Positions 17,578 to 25,951 of a stretch of DNA of 64,000 nucleotides are shown here, in pieces. Every line of letters begins with the position of its first letter. The stretch's first letter is position 1. This stretch comes from Candidatus Saccharimonadota bacterium (GTDB taxonomy: Bacteria; Patescibacteriota; Saccharimonadia; Saccharimonadales; Saccharimonadaceae). The stretch spans positions 1-64,000 of the forward strand of contig JAACVZ010000004.1 of assembly GCA_009992235.1 (NCBI GenBank), given 5' to 3'. The translations under genes and the position numbers were made by a program. The notes beneath the pieces are model-generated. The model was not told where the DNA came from, made no database searches, and saw only the letters and a program-made list of their open reading frames with translations.

Positions 17578-19173
17578 TGATAGAGAGCCGTGCTGTAAAG
17601 CAGGGCTTTTTATCTGTAGATCGTCGGTTCTAACCATTTCTGAAAGCTCAGCCTTCGATTCATTCATTTTTTCTATAGGTACAAAGAATTTATTAGGGGT
17701 GAATTGAATAGTTCTATCCAAAATCGTAAGCTTTTCACCTAGCTTCATGACTACTGAACGTTTCCTCTCTAAGTCATCGCTATCAAAGTCTTCTTTTGCG
17801 TAACGAGCAAAGGTGAATGTCTCGTCGGCTACTTCACGCCAGTTGCGAGCCTTGTACTCATCTTTATTACGTACGTCTTGTAGGCGTTCTAGCTCATCTT
17901 CAAGTGTCTTCATCTCAGCGAAGTACCATGAGTCATCATCGGCTTCTCCTGAGTACCTCATTCGACGTAGATTAGTTATAGAACGCTGAGCTTTTGCGAT
18001 AGCTTTATCATGAGCATCTGAAATGGCAGTGTTCTTTTCTACGACTTCATCTTCTTCTTGAGCCAATGCTTCGACTGCAAGCTTATAAAAGTCGGGATCA
18101 ATTGTGAATTTAGTTAGCTTATCTTTTATTTGTTTCAGCAGCTCATCTTCCGAAACGTGGCGTTTCGGTTGAGTACATTTAATGTTCTTATTTTTGCCAG
18201 TGCAGTGATAGTAGATGTATGTCTTTGTCTCGCCTGTAGACTTAATCAACTTTTGCTTTTGTTCGACCGTGATTGCAAAACCACATTCACCGCATAGGAA
18301 TAAGTTACGTAATTGGAAGTTGTAAGTCTTGTCTTTAGGTCGTGTTGTATGAGAAGGATCAATTATTTGCTGCACTTTCTCGAATTCTTCTTCAGTAATC
18401 ATAGGCATGTGCTTGCCAGGATATTCTTGACCCTTGAATGGCAGGACTCCGATATAAAAGCGACTCTTGAACATCGCACATAAGCTAGAATAAGCAATTG
18501 GCTTTCCACCCGTCTTTCCTCGCACTGGTGTAGTGAGGCTTAATTCTTTGTCTGCAATTGTTACGAGCTGAGCTATCGAGTATGTCCCTGTTAGCATTTT
18601 GTCCCATAGTATTCGCACTAGATGAAACCTATCGGGATCAGCAATCACTATCTTTTCAAAACGGTCATTTAAGTAACCTACTGGTGGTATGCCAGGCTTA
18701 TGTCCTTTTTCTGCCTTTGATTGCATTCCTCGTCTGGTATCTACAGCAAGCTTGCGAACATATTCCGCCGCCTGACTAGCTTCAACACTAAATACAATAG
18801 AGTTATCTTCGGGGAAATAGCTTTTATCCATTGCAAGAATATGCTGAATCTTTTCGTCTTGCAGTAGCTGTTGTATGCGACCGCTATCGGTCGGATTTCG
18901 TGATAGCCTATCAACCTTCCAACAAATAATACCGTCGATTTTGCCTTCTTCTATTTCCTCTAACATTGCAGAGAAAAGGGGACGGTTGTTTGGGCGTTTA
19001 GCCGACTTAGATTCTCTTATAGGCTTTCCGACAATCGTTAGACCCATTTCCTTAGCTCTTTCTTGCATATACTTCACTTGATCCTCAAGTGATTGAACCT
19101 GCCTGTCCTCGGTGTCCGTGGACTTTCGGGCGTATAATCGGTAGCGTAGATTTTGTAGATTTTTATTGTACAT
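17536..19173 (-). CDS. Large serine recombinase (integrase) ending inside tRNA-Asn
   Basis: The 545 residues form a complete large serine recombinase. The N-terminal catalytic domain has the nucleophile Ser18 in YRLYARKSTD and GIICWKVDRLSRN. A recombinase domain follows (about 170-280), then a zinc-ribbon (LFLCGECGF ... YYHCTGKNKNIKC) and a C-terminal coiled coil (about 370-440). The last 13 residues, WLRRLGSNQRPCR, are read from the antisense of tRNA-Asn, so the open frame reaches into the attachment site and 42 nt are shared. This is expected if the recombinase targets that tRNA. It is the only integrase in the window and the key gene of the element. Its promoter region (19174-19350) is full of inverted repeats. 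Confidence 0.95.
   Translation of the reverse strand: MYNKNLQNLRYRLYARKSTDTEDRQVQSLEDQVKYMQERAKEMGLTIVGKPIRESKSAKRPNNRPLFSAMLEEIEEGKIDGIICWKVDRLSRNPTDSGRIQQLLQDEKIQHILAMDKSYFPEDNSIVFSVEASQAAEYVRKLAVDTRRGMQSKAEKGHKPGIPPVGYLNDRFEKIVIADPDRFHLVRILWDKMLTGTYSIAQLVTIADKELSLTTPVRGKTGGKPIAYSSLCAMFKSRFYIGVLPFKGQEYPGKHMPMITEEEFEKVQQIIDPSHTTRPKDKTYNFQLRNLFLCGECGFAITVEQKQKLIKSTGETKTYIYYHCTGKNKNIKCTQPKRHVSEDELLKQIKDKLTKFTIDPDFYKLAVEALAQEEDEVVEKNTAISDAHDKAIAKAQRSITNLRRMRYSGEADDDSWYFAEMKTLEDELERLQDVRNKDEYKARNWREVADETFTFARYAKEDFDSDDLERKRSVVMKLGEKLTILDRTIQFTPNKFFVPIEKMNESKAELSEMVRTDDLQIKSPALQHGSLSWLRRLGSNQRPCR
17586..17611 (+). terminator. Terminator of tRNA-Asn
   Basis: An imperfect stem (AGCC and TGC with GCA and GGCT) followed by TTTTT lies 8 nt past the tRNA, within the recombinase 3' coding region. 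Confidence 0.55.
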
Positions 19174-19272
19174 AGCAAATTTCCTTTTATGGACATAAGT
19201 CCTATTTCATTGTTTAATTATAGTCGGATTCTTGTGGGTTGTATACCATTACTTCATGGTTATATCTTTACT

Positions 19273-19350
19273 TAGTAGAACCTTTATATGGAGATTATCT
19301 TTAATAGTTAAAGGTTATCTTTATATATAAAGGTCTACTAATATAAAGGT
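19273..19350. repeat. Nested inverted repeats and iterated ATATAAAGGT boxes before the recombinase
   Basis: A 16-bp inverted repeat (TAGTAGA-ACCTTTATAT at 19273-19289 with ATATAAAGGTCTACTA at 19325-19340; one extra A in the left arm) encloses a second perfect palindrome (CTTTAA-TAG-TTAAAG). ATATAAAGGT recurs directly at 19341-19350. It lies between the SSB-tailed gene and the recombinase, so it could be an operator array, a terminator hairpin or recombinase arm sites. Confidence 0.6.
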
Positions 19351-19353
19351 TTG

Positions 19354-19692
19354 TTAGAACGGTATATCATCTAATGTAATTGGGGTGTCCTCGTCGAAAT
19401 CAGTAATTACTACATCTTTGTGGTAGGACTGATCTAGTTTTACCGCATCTACACATGCGTCAAAGATCTCTTCCCATAAAGGGAGCTTCTTATCGAACTC
19501 AGTTATGTATACGTACTTTCCTCTACCAGCTCGCATTGCTGGTGGTTTTACAGTCCAGTAGTCATGCTCTTCGTTTGGTGTAAAAACAACCATGCCGTTG
19601 ATGTAAAGCCCTAGATCCAAAATAGATACTTTCACTCGATAGCCAAAGGGCAGCTCCTTATGTACCTTTGCTTCGACATTATGGGATTTCAT
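19354..19692 (-). CDS. Small element protein with an SSB-like DDIPF C-terminal tail
   Basis: The 112 residues are a compact, probably beta-rich domain (YINGMVVFTPNEEHDYWTVK, then GRGKYVYITEF) followed by an acidic tail ending TLDDIPF. That ending is the same as the C-terminal hook by which single-stranded DNA-binding protein recruits RecQ, PriA, DnaG and other genome-maintenance proteins. No OB-fold signature is evident, and SSB itself is about 150 residues or more. The gene overlaps the preceding 49-aa gene as ATGA, so the two are coupled. A replication or recombination helper of the element, acting on SSB partners, is an inference from the tail. A SpoVG-like fold is another possibility I could not test. 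Confidence 0.65.
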   Translation of the reverse strand: MKSHNVEAKVHKELPFGYRVKVSILDLGLYINGMVVFTPNEEHDYWTVKPPAMRAGRGKYVYITEFDKKLPLWEEIFDACVDAVKLDQSYHKDVVITDFDEDTPITLDDIPF

Positions 19693-19838
19693 TTTTGAGC
19701 CTCAGTTTTCGATGTTAATCGTACTAGTTCGGCTAGTTCTTTTAGTTGATATTCAGCTAATTTGTAGCTTATCTCTATTCCGTACTTGTTAAGGTGTAGC
19801 TCTTGAAATCTTTCAATGAGCTTATTATTTGTTGTCAT
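19689..19838 (-). CDS. 49-aa helical protein coupled to the SSB-tailed gene
   Basis: The frame ATG 19838 to TGA 19689 encodes 49 residues (MTTNNKLIERFQELHLNKYG, then a Leu/Glu/Lys-rich amphipathic helix). AGGAG lies 6 nt before the ATG, and the stop overlaps the next start as ATGA. These signals support a real gene. The product is small, charged and predicted helical; the family is unknown. Confidence 0.6.
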   Translation of the reverse strand: MTTNNKLIERFQELHLNKYGIEISYKLAEYQLKELAELVRLTSKTEAQK

Positions 19839-19859
19839 CGCTGACTCCTATGGAGTCCG

Positions 19860-19910
19860 CCTAACGGGACGATTAAAGTTAGGTGAACTCGGATTATTCG
19901 TCCTGTTCAC
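19860..19910. ncRNA. Two hairpins with complementary loops (possible kissing-loop or pseudoknot RNA)
   Basis: Stem 1 is CCTAAC/GTTAGG (19860-19865 with 19878-19883). Stem 2 is TGAAC/GTTCA (19884-19888 with 19905-19909) and abuts it. GGACGA in loop 1 (19867-19872) is perfectly complementary to TCGTCC in loop 2 (19898-19903). The palindrome GACTCC-ATA-GGAGTC lies just beside it on the left, overlapping the ribosome-binding site of the 49-aa gene. The minus-strand transcript of 19689-19838 would carry this as its leader. Confidence 0.4.
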
Positions 19911-19990
19911 CATTAAAGATCTTAGGTAGTCCTAGGTCGCTGTTTCGGTTTTAAGTTGTAAGCAATCGGTTCTATTTTGGTTCAATCATT

Positions 19991-20893
19991 TTAATAAAAG
20001 CTTTGGTTTACTTCATCGACGGTGGGTTCATAAATTTCCGGAGTTACTAGGTGCGGGATAGCACCATGCTTCATAAGTTCTTCTTCAAATTCTCTGGTTC
20101 TTATGCGATCGCTCAGAGCTTCTCTGAATGTTACCGTTGGTCTGAATAGCACACCCTTTTCATCGCTCACTATAGGGAAGAATAGATCTCTCATAATCGG
20201 GGTAATGCCTATACTACTCAGGATTGTACTGATATTGCGTGATGTTCTACCGAGCTTGGGTTTGAAAAGCTTGTTGGGGTTTTTCATACATTGCTCTAGT
20301 AAATGCTCAGATATAGATCCGGCGTGTACTTTTTTCAATTTTAGAACATCATTTATAAGCACCGTGCCATCCTGTTTATAGGTAAAAGTAAATCTATGTA
20401 TATATAAAGTAGGCAATTCCACCTCGTTTTTAGGTGATTTTTTATGCTCTTCGATTATGATTTCGGTGTATTTCTTAGCAATAGTATCTACGTACTCAAC
20501 GAGCCTCTTTTGATCATCCGTTAGGCGTGGTTCTTCCTCGCCAGCAAGCATACTAAGCTTCTCTACTCTTGCATTGTGTGATTTACCGCCGTCATCGTCT
20601 TCTAAGTATTTACTGACATCGTACATTGGTAGTAATAGATCGAATTTCTTCCATGTCGGTTCTGGCTTAATTTCTTGTAGCTCAGGATTTTTATCGTATA
20701 TCTTCTGTAGTTCATCAACAATAAATATGTAAGCTCTGTTGAGTTCATCTTTATCAAATTTTTCATGACGAACAATTACTTGATACATCATCAATACTTC
20801 AAAAAGACTTATCACACTCTCATTTAGTGCTTTGGCTACGGCAAAATCATTGTTGCCATTAGATTTTCTTTTATATACCATTCTAGTCATCAT
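19991..20893 (-). CDS. Hypothetical element protein
   Basis: The 300 residues are soluble and charged. The N-terminal half is mainly helical, with an acidic centre (EDDDGGKSHNARVEKL, then AGEEEPRLTDDQ). The C-terminal half is more structured (TLYIHRFTFTYKQDGTVLIN ... RNISTILSSIGITPIMRDL). I do not recognise the family. A minus-strand TATAAT (20892-20897) overlaps the first ATG, so the likely start is the ATG at 20881 (MVYKRK), 10 nt after it. Codon use is A+T-rich like the neighbours. It is divergent from the small HTH gene at 20994. Confidence 0.7.
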   Translation of the reverse strand: MMTRMVYKRKSNGNNDFAVAKALNESVISLFEVLMMYQVIVRHEKFDKDELNRAYIFIVDELQKIYDKNPELQEIKPEPTWKKFDLLLPMYDVSKYLEDDDGGKSHNARVEKLSMLAGEEEPRLTDDQKRLVEYVDTIAKKYTEIIIEEHKKSPKNEVELPTLYIHRFTFTYKQDGTVLINDVLKLKKVHAGSISEHLLEQCMKNPNKLFKPKLGRTSRNISTILSSIGITPIMRDLFFPIVSDEKGVLFRPTVTFREALSDRIRTREFEEELMKHGAIPHLVTPEIYEPTVDEVNQSFY

Positions 20894-20993
20894 TATAAAT
20901 CAGCGTGACATATCTAGCTCACAGTCATCAAAAAAGGCAAAATGAGATAATAAGAACAGGAAGAATCCAAAATAAAAAAGGAGTTACACAGCT

Positions 20994-21221
20994 ATGGATA
21001 GAGCAGTTGGAAGACCCACGAAACTAAATATTAGAACATTATTAAAGCTCACAGACGCACTGCGGAATAATTACAGCGTCACTGACAGTTGCAAGTGGGC
21101 AGGTATATCAACAAATACCTATTACAGGCACTTGAACAATGACATGGCGTTTGCAGCTAGAGTAAATTATGCGATTGAATCACGGAATAAAGTTTCATTT
21201 AATTTTGACATAGTCCTTTAG
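20994..21221 (+). CDS. Small helix-turn-helix protein upstream of the type IIS R-M genes
   Basis: The 75 residues contain a helix-turn-helix of the homeodomain-like type (LRNNYSVTDSCKWAGISTNT then YYRHL) similar to the N-terminal domain of phage terminase small subunits. AGGAG precedes the ATG. No large terminase follows, so packaging is unlikely. As the gene is next to and on the same strand as the methyltransferase, it may be a controller of the R-M operon; that is inference from position. Confidence 0.65.
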   Translation: MDRAVGRPTKLNIRTLLKLTDALRNNYSVTDSCKWAGISTNTYYRHLNNDMAFAARVNYAIESRNKVSFNFDIVL

Positions 21222-21461
21222 TTTAACTTGCTGATTCGCACTAGTTTTTAGCAAAAGTGGTGTCACTAAATTCAAGCATAATAGCGGAAAATGGCGTTTG
21301 GGGGGTAAATGCTGATAAAAAAATTTGTCCATAGTTGCACATTCCTTGGTAATGCAAAAAGATGAACGCTTATAAAGTACCGCCTGTGACCCACAGGGAG
21401 ACGCTAGGAGGCGTTTTAAGTTCAAAAACGGGTATAGACACGTATAAGCAAAAGCTTTACT

Positions 21462-23477
21462 ATGTATTATATGAATGATGCAGGTTTTGGAAATAACACA
21501 ATCAAAAAGACGAAAATCAATCAGCGTAGATACTTAGGAAGCAAGATGAAGCTATTAGAGTTTATCGAAGACATTCTTAAGGAAGAGAATGCTGATTTTA
21601 AGGTGTTCGCAGACATATTTGGTGGTACAGGAGTTGTTGCTCACCACTTCTACGATGAGGCAGACGTGATAGTAAATGACATCCTAAAATCAAGCTATCT
21701 ATCTTACTGTGCATACTTTGGAAAATCTCGTATTCGCCAGCCCTATCTTAATAAGAAAATTGAAGAATATAATGCTTTAGATTCTGAAAAAATTACGGAA
21801 AATTACTTTTCAATCAATTTCTCCAATACCTACTTCGATCGAGAAAATTCTTTGAAGATAGGTGCCATTCGAGAGGATATAGAAAATCAATATACTAATG
21901 GAGTCATTAACGATAGAGAGCGAGCCTACTTAATAACATCCTTGATATATGCACTTGATCGAATTGCAAATACAGTCGGACATTACGATGCTTATAGAAA
22001 AGTAGATATACCGAAACGGGCACTCGTTCTTCAGCCGCTCCATATAAAAAGCACGAAATCAAAAAGTAAAATCTATAATCAGGATGCCAACGAGCTGGTA
22101 AGGCATATAAAATCGGATGTCGTTTACATTGATCCGCCGTATAACTCTCGGCAATATTCAGACGCTTACCACTTGCTTGAAAATATTGCAGAATGGAAAA
22201 AAGAGCCAGTACACGGTGTAGCTAAAAAGATTGATCGCACACACCTTAAGAGTAAATACAGTCTGAAGACAGCGGGTGAAGCATTCAGCGACTTAATAGA
22301 CAAAATTGATGCAAAGTATATCCTCGTTTCATATAACGATATGGGCAAGAGCGGGGATGCACGTTCACAGTCTCGGATTACTGATCATGAAATAATTTCA
22401 GCACTCGAACGACGTGGCAAAGTTAAGATTTATGAAAAATCCTTTAAGCAGTTTACGACTGGTCGATCATCAAAAGATGATCTTAAGGAAAGAGTATTTT
22501 TTTGTAGAATCGGTAAAAGTTTGCAAAAAAAGAGCGTATCTATTCCGAGATCGAAGAATGAAGATACTAGGGAGTTTGTGAAATCGCCCTTAAATTACAC
22601 AGGCGGTAAGCATAAGCTACTTCCACAAATCTCGAAATACATTCCTGAAGATATTGATACATTCTATGATGTATTTTGCGGTGGAGCGAATGTTGGAATC
22701 AATGCAAAGAGCAAGGGCATAGTCTGTATTGATAAAGATAAGAATGTAATAGATCTACATAATTTAATATCTTCTGTTAATTATGATGAGCTGCATCAAG
22801 ACATACTTTTTATCATTGAGAAATTCGGCCTTAGCCATAGCTATGTAAATGGTTATGAGGTGTACGGTGCAGAGAGTTCCAAAGGTCTTGGTCTGTACAA
22901 CAAGGATAAATATTTACTACTGAGGGAAGAATATAATAATACCAATCATTCTAGGAAAAAAACGACGTTATTGCTGGTATTGATTATGTACGCATTTAAT
23001 AATCAGATTCGGTTCAATTCTAAGGGTGGTTTCAATTTGCCAGTAGGCAAGCGAGATTATAATGGTAGTTCACGTAGGAATTTAGCGGCATTTAATAAAG
23101 CGGCCACGGAAAAATCTGTTAGATTCTTAGTTGGAGACTTTAGAGACTTGCTTACTATGAGCCTGACTGGAAATGATTTTGTATATCTAGATCCTCCGTA
23201 TCTGCTCGGACTTGCTTCGTACAATGAGAGCGGTGGCTGGAACGATAACCATGAAAAAGAGCTATATAGTGTTCTTGATAATCTTAACGAGCGTGGCATT
23301 CGTTTTGCCCTATCTAACGTAATTGAACATAAGGGGCAATCGAACGATATTCTTAAAAAATGGGTAGAGAATGGCGGCTACAAGCTCAACAAGCTCGACT
23401 TCCATTATAAGAACTCGAACTATCAATCGACAGCAAAGCTCAATAGCTCTGTTGAAGTACTCGTTACTAACTACTAA
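21462..23477 (+). CDS. Two-domain DNA adenine methyltransferase (type IIS, D12 class fusion)
   Basis: The 671 residues are two fused MethyltransfD12 (PF02086) domains. Domain 1 has the AdoMet motif FADIFGGTGVVAHHF and catalytic DPPY at about 224 (DPPYNSRQY). Domain 2 has SPLNYTGGKHKLLPQI, FYDVFCGGANVG and catalytic DPPY at about 577 (DPPYLLGL). Type IIS sites are asymmetric, so each strand needs its own methylase; fusion of the two is known in M.FokI. The frame opens at 21462, but a TACTAT (21458-21463) lies 7 nt before a second in-frame ATG at 21471, which would fit a leaderless start. The AlwI-like endonuclease gene follows after 22 nt. Confidence 0.93.
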   Translation: MYYMNDAGFGNNTIKKTKINQRRYLGSKMKLLEFIEDILKEENADFKVFADIFGGTGVVAHHFYDEADVIVNDILKSSYLSYCAYFGKSRIRQPYLNKKIEEYNALDSEKITENYFSINFSNTYFDRENSLKIGAIREDIENQYTNGVINDRERAYLITSLIYALDRIANTVGHYDAYRKVDIPKRALVLQPLHIKSTKSKSKIYNQDANELVRHIKSDVVYIDPPYNSRQYSDAYHLLENIAEWKKEPVHGVAKKIDRTHLKSKYSLKTAGEAFSDLIDKIDAKYILVSYNDMGKSGDARSQSRITDHEIISALERRGKVKIYEKSFKQFTTGRSSKDDLKERVFFCRIGKSLQKKSVSIPRSKNEDTREFVKSPLNYTGGKHKLLPQISKYIPEDIDTFYDVFCGGANVGINAKSKGIVCIDKDKNVIDLHNLISSVNYDELHQDILFIIEKFGLSHSYVNGYEVYGAESSKGLGLYNKDKYLLLREEYNNTNHSRKKTTLLLVLIMYAFNNQIRFNSKGGFNLPVGKRDYNGSSRRNLAAFNKAATEKSVRFLVGDFRDLLTMSLTGNDFVYLDPPYLLGLASYNESGGWNDNHEKELYSVLDNLNERGIRFALSNVIEHKGQSNDILKKWVENGGYKLNKLDFHYKNSNYQSTAKLNSSVEVLVTNY

Positions 23478-23499
23478 ATAGTTGTTATAATGACAAACA

Positions 23500-25293
23500 A
23501 TGGCTGAAGTATGGAGTTTTAACACAACCGTCCGAAATCCTGAACGCATGGAGGCTCTTTTGCGTATTCTAGCTGAAATGGAGGGTGCAACATTTGATGC
23601 AGCGGGTCAGGAGCAATTCTTCGGTTTACAAATAAAGAAGCGGTTTTATAAGCCTACACGGGGCACATTAGGCGAAGATTTAGCGTCAGAGGTATATGAC
23701 TCGGATCAAAATGAAGACCTCAGTGATGATGTAGTAAGTAAAATACTAGAAAAATACAGGGGTAGTGTCGATAGTGCTGGGCGTGGTCGCACCTCCGTAG
23801 CCGTACTTAATAGGTTCGGATTAAGTATTGCTCTTCAATCCCATGGACCTGTGGTTATTACCCCTTTAGGTAAAAAATGGCTTAGTGGTGAAATTGATGA
23901 CCAAGAACTTTTTACCCGCTTTTTGCTGAGATGGCAGTATCCTAATCCTATTGAAAGTGGCTACAGCAGCTTTGACATAAAGCCGTTTCCAGCCGTCCTA
24001 CATCTTATCGATCAAGTAAATAAAAAGTGGAAAGATCTAGGGAACGAACCAGTTGGTCTATCAAAAGAGGAGTATCGACTATTTGCATTATCACTTCAAA
24101 CGCAAAATAGTATTCACAGTGCTGCTGAGCAGATTATTCAACTTAGAAAGCAGTCAAGATCTTTATCTGGAAGAGATCGCTCAGACTATATAAATAACTT
24201 CGTACGACAACGAGTAATTAGAATTTTCGGATACACAAACGAGGAGAACCTGAGAAAACACACAGGTAATATTAAAGACTATGCCGACTCTTCATTGCGA
24301 TACTTCAGAATCTCAGGACTTATAGCATTACGAGGGGCAGGCAGGTATATAGATATAGCAGCAGATATGAGAGCTGAAGCCGATAGTGTTATCAAAACGC
24401 TGCCCCTTGCTTCGGTTGATTTCTCTTCAGCCGAGGATTACTTGAGTTATCTAGGTGACCTCTCTTACGAGTTGCCTTGGCAAAATGAAGCCGACTTACG
24501 TAATATTAGCGAAAATCTTACCACCGTCTTGGAGTCGGAATCTGAAGATACATCTCTGACGTTTGATTCTTCAGAATTGGAAGATAAAACACTTCCCCAG
24601 CAAGTTACTATACTGAAAGATAAAATTAATGACGTCCGTATAGAAAAGTTACGATCATTGAAGCATGATCTTGTGGCGTTAGATGAAGCTATTGATAAGC
24701 TTTCAAACATTACGAGTTCAAGGTATGAGACTGTTACGGCACGCCCGTCACTTGATTTCGAGTGGTATGCTTCTCGGGCTCTTATGGTCTTGAATGACGC
24801 TATTAGAATCGAGCCAAGCTTCAAAGTAGGTGACGACGGTCTTCCAACCGGATTCAGAGGCAACACATCTGATATAGAGTGTGAGTATGATACTTTTGGG
24901 ATGACAGTCGAAGTGACTCTTTTGAACGGACGTGATCAGTGGTACGCAGAGGGACAGCCTGTAATGAGGCACTTACGTGATTTTGAGGATAAGCTTCCTG
25001 AGGGTAAGGCAGCATTCTGTATATTCGTCGCACCCTACGTTCACCGTGACACATTAAATCAATTCTGGACCAGTAATAAATTTGCGTATGAAGGTAGGCG
25101 ACAGAATATTATACCGTTATCGATCGGGGAGTTTGTAGATTTCCTACTTAAATCACGGGTAATGATAGAATCGGGCTCACTCAATCACAATACACTCAAA
25201 GGGCTTTTAGATACTATCGTAGAGACAGTAGATACACATACTGATTCATTCCAATGGCAGAGTACGATTAAAGAAGCGGTCGCTAGTTGGTGA
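23500..25293 (+). CDS. AlwI-family type IIS restriction endonuclease
   Basis: The 597 residues match the AlwI endonuclease family (PF09491) in their opening AEVWSFNTTVRNPERMEALL and in the later ITPLGKKWLSGEIDDQELF, then RFLLRWQYPNPIE and FDIKPFPAVLHLIDQVN. The catalytic domain lies in the C-terminal half (about 400-560). Known relatives recognise GGATC (AlwI) or GAGTC (MlyI, PleI, the nicking enzyme BstNBI), so one of these sites is likely; which one cannot be read from the sequence. A TATAAT ends 8 nt before the ATG. With the fused methylase upstream it forms a complete R-M system inside the integrated element. Confidence 0.88.
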   Translation: MAEVWSFNTTVRNPERMEALLRILAEMEGATFDAAGQEQFFGLQIKKRFYKPTRGTLGEDLASEVYDSDQNEDLSDDVVSKILEKYRGSVDSAGRGRTSVAVLNRFGLSIALQSHGPVVITPLGKKWLSGEIDDQELFTRFLLRWQYPNPIESGYSSFDIKPFPAVLHLIDQVNKKWKDLGNEPVGLSKEEYRLFALSLQTQNSIHSAAEQIIQLRKQSRSLSGRDRSDYINNFVRQRVIRIFGYTNEENLRKHTGNIKDYADSSLRYFRISGLIALRGAGRYIDIAADMRAEADSVIKTLPLASVDFSSAEDYLSYLGDLSYELPWQNEADLRNISENLTTVLESESEDTSLTFDSSELEDKTLPQQVTILKDKINDVRIEKLRSLKHDLVALDEAIDKLSNITSSRYETVTARPSLDFEWYASRALMVLNDAIRIEPSFKVGDDGLPTGFRGNTSDIECEYDTFGMTVEVTLLNGRDQWYAEGQPVMRHLRDFEDKLPEGKAAFCIFVAPYVHRDTLNQFWTSNKFAYEGRRQNIIPLSIGEFVDFLLKSRVMIESGSLNHNTLKGLLDTIVETVDTHTDSFQWQSTIKEAVASW

Positions 25294-25318
25294 TCCTTAC
25301 GGCTAGGGAGTAATCATT

Positions 25319-25399
25319 ATGGCAAAGAAGCGAACACAAGAGCAGGAACAGATTGACGAAGAGTTAATCACAGTTGTGCTGCCTATAATCAGTGGATAG
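25319..25399 (+). CDS. 26-aa ORF, possibly a truncated gene start
   Basis: ATG 25319 to TAG 25399 encodes MAKKRTQEQEQIDEELITVV then LPIISG. GGGAG lies 8-9 nt before the ATG and the gene sits 25 nt after the endonuclease stop. The charged N-terminus then hydrophobic turn looks like the beginning of a longer protein cut off where the convergent PIN gene ends. Real small protein and remnant are both possible. Confidence 0.35.
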   Translation: MAKKRTQEQEQIDEELITVVLPIISG

Positions 25400-25402
25400 C
25401 AA

Positions 25403-25951
25403 TTAAGTCGGACCTAGTTTGATTCCTTCTTTTTTGCAATAGCCGAGTATAGAGTAGCACTCTACTTCTAGCTCATCGCATAGATTGGGAATCTTCACAC
25501 AGGCGTTGTTTTGTAGGTCGGCTTCCGTAACTCGGGATTCCTCGGTGATTACAGCTAGTCCGTACGTCTTTGCCGTGGCTACAAGAAACGCATCTGCACC
25601 ATTTCTCTTCGTCTTGTGAAATAGTATTTCGGGGTGATTGTTGAGTATTTTTGTCGCTAGACTGATTACCGGAATATCATCCTCGACGTATAACTTGTCG
25701 CTGTGTAATGATAGCCATTGCTGGAAGTTAGGATCACTGCTTTCTTTCAGTTCACGATAGACTTCTTCTGTACTAGTGAAAATACCTTCAGATATTTGCG
25801 ACGACATATGTTCCCACAGCTTATCGTATATGTCTTTTGGGAACTTGCGATTTGGTAGCCAGAATTCATAAAAGAAGTTTGCATCTAAGCAGTATTTGGC
25901 TGACTTGCCAGTTAGAAGGGATATTTGGGCAGGGGTGTCATGAACGCTCAT
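25403..25951 (-). CDS. DUF4411 PIN-like protein (putative toxin partner of ImmA/IrrE protease)
   Basis: The 182 residues match DUF4411 (PF14367), a PIN-like nuclease family. Acidic residues expected of a PIN site are Asp23 (CLDANFFYEFW), Glu62/63 (STEEVYREL) and Asp120 (NGADAFLVATA), plus VITEE. The gene overlaps the upstream ImmA/IrrE gene by 14 nt, so they are coupled. DUF4411-ImmA/IrrE pairs recur in bacterial defence islands and are thought to behave as toxin-antitoxin modules. Nuclease activity is an inference from the fold. Confidence 0.82.
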   Translation of the reverse strand: MSVHDTPAQISLLTGKSAKYCLDANFFYEFWLPNRKFPKDIYDKLWEHMSSQISEGIFTSTEEVYRELKESSDPNFQQWLSLHSDKLYVEDDIPVISLATKILNNHPEILFHKTKRNGADAFLVATAKTYGLAVITEESRVTEADLQNNACVKIPNLCDELEVECYSILGYCKKEGIKLGPT

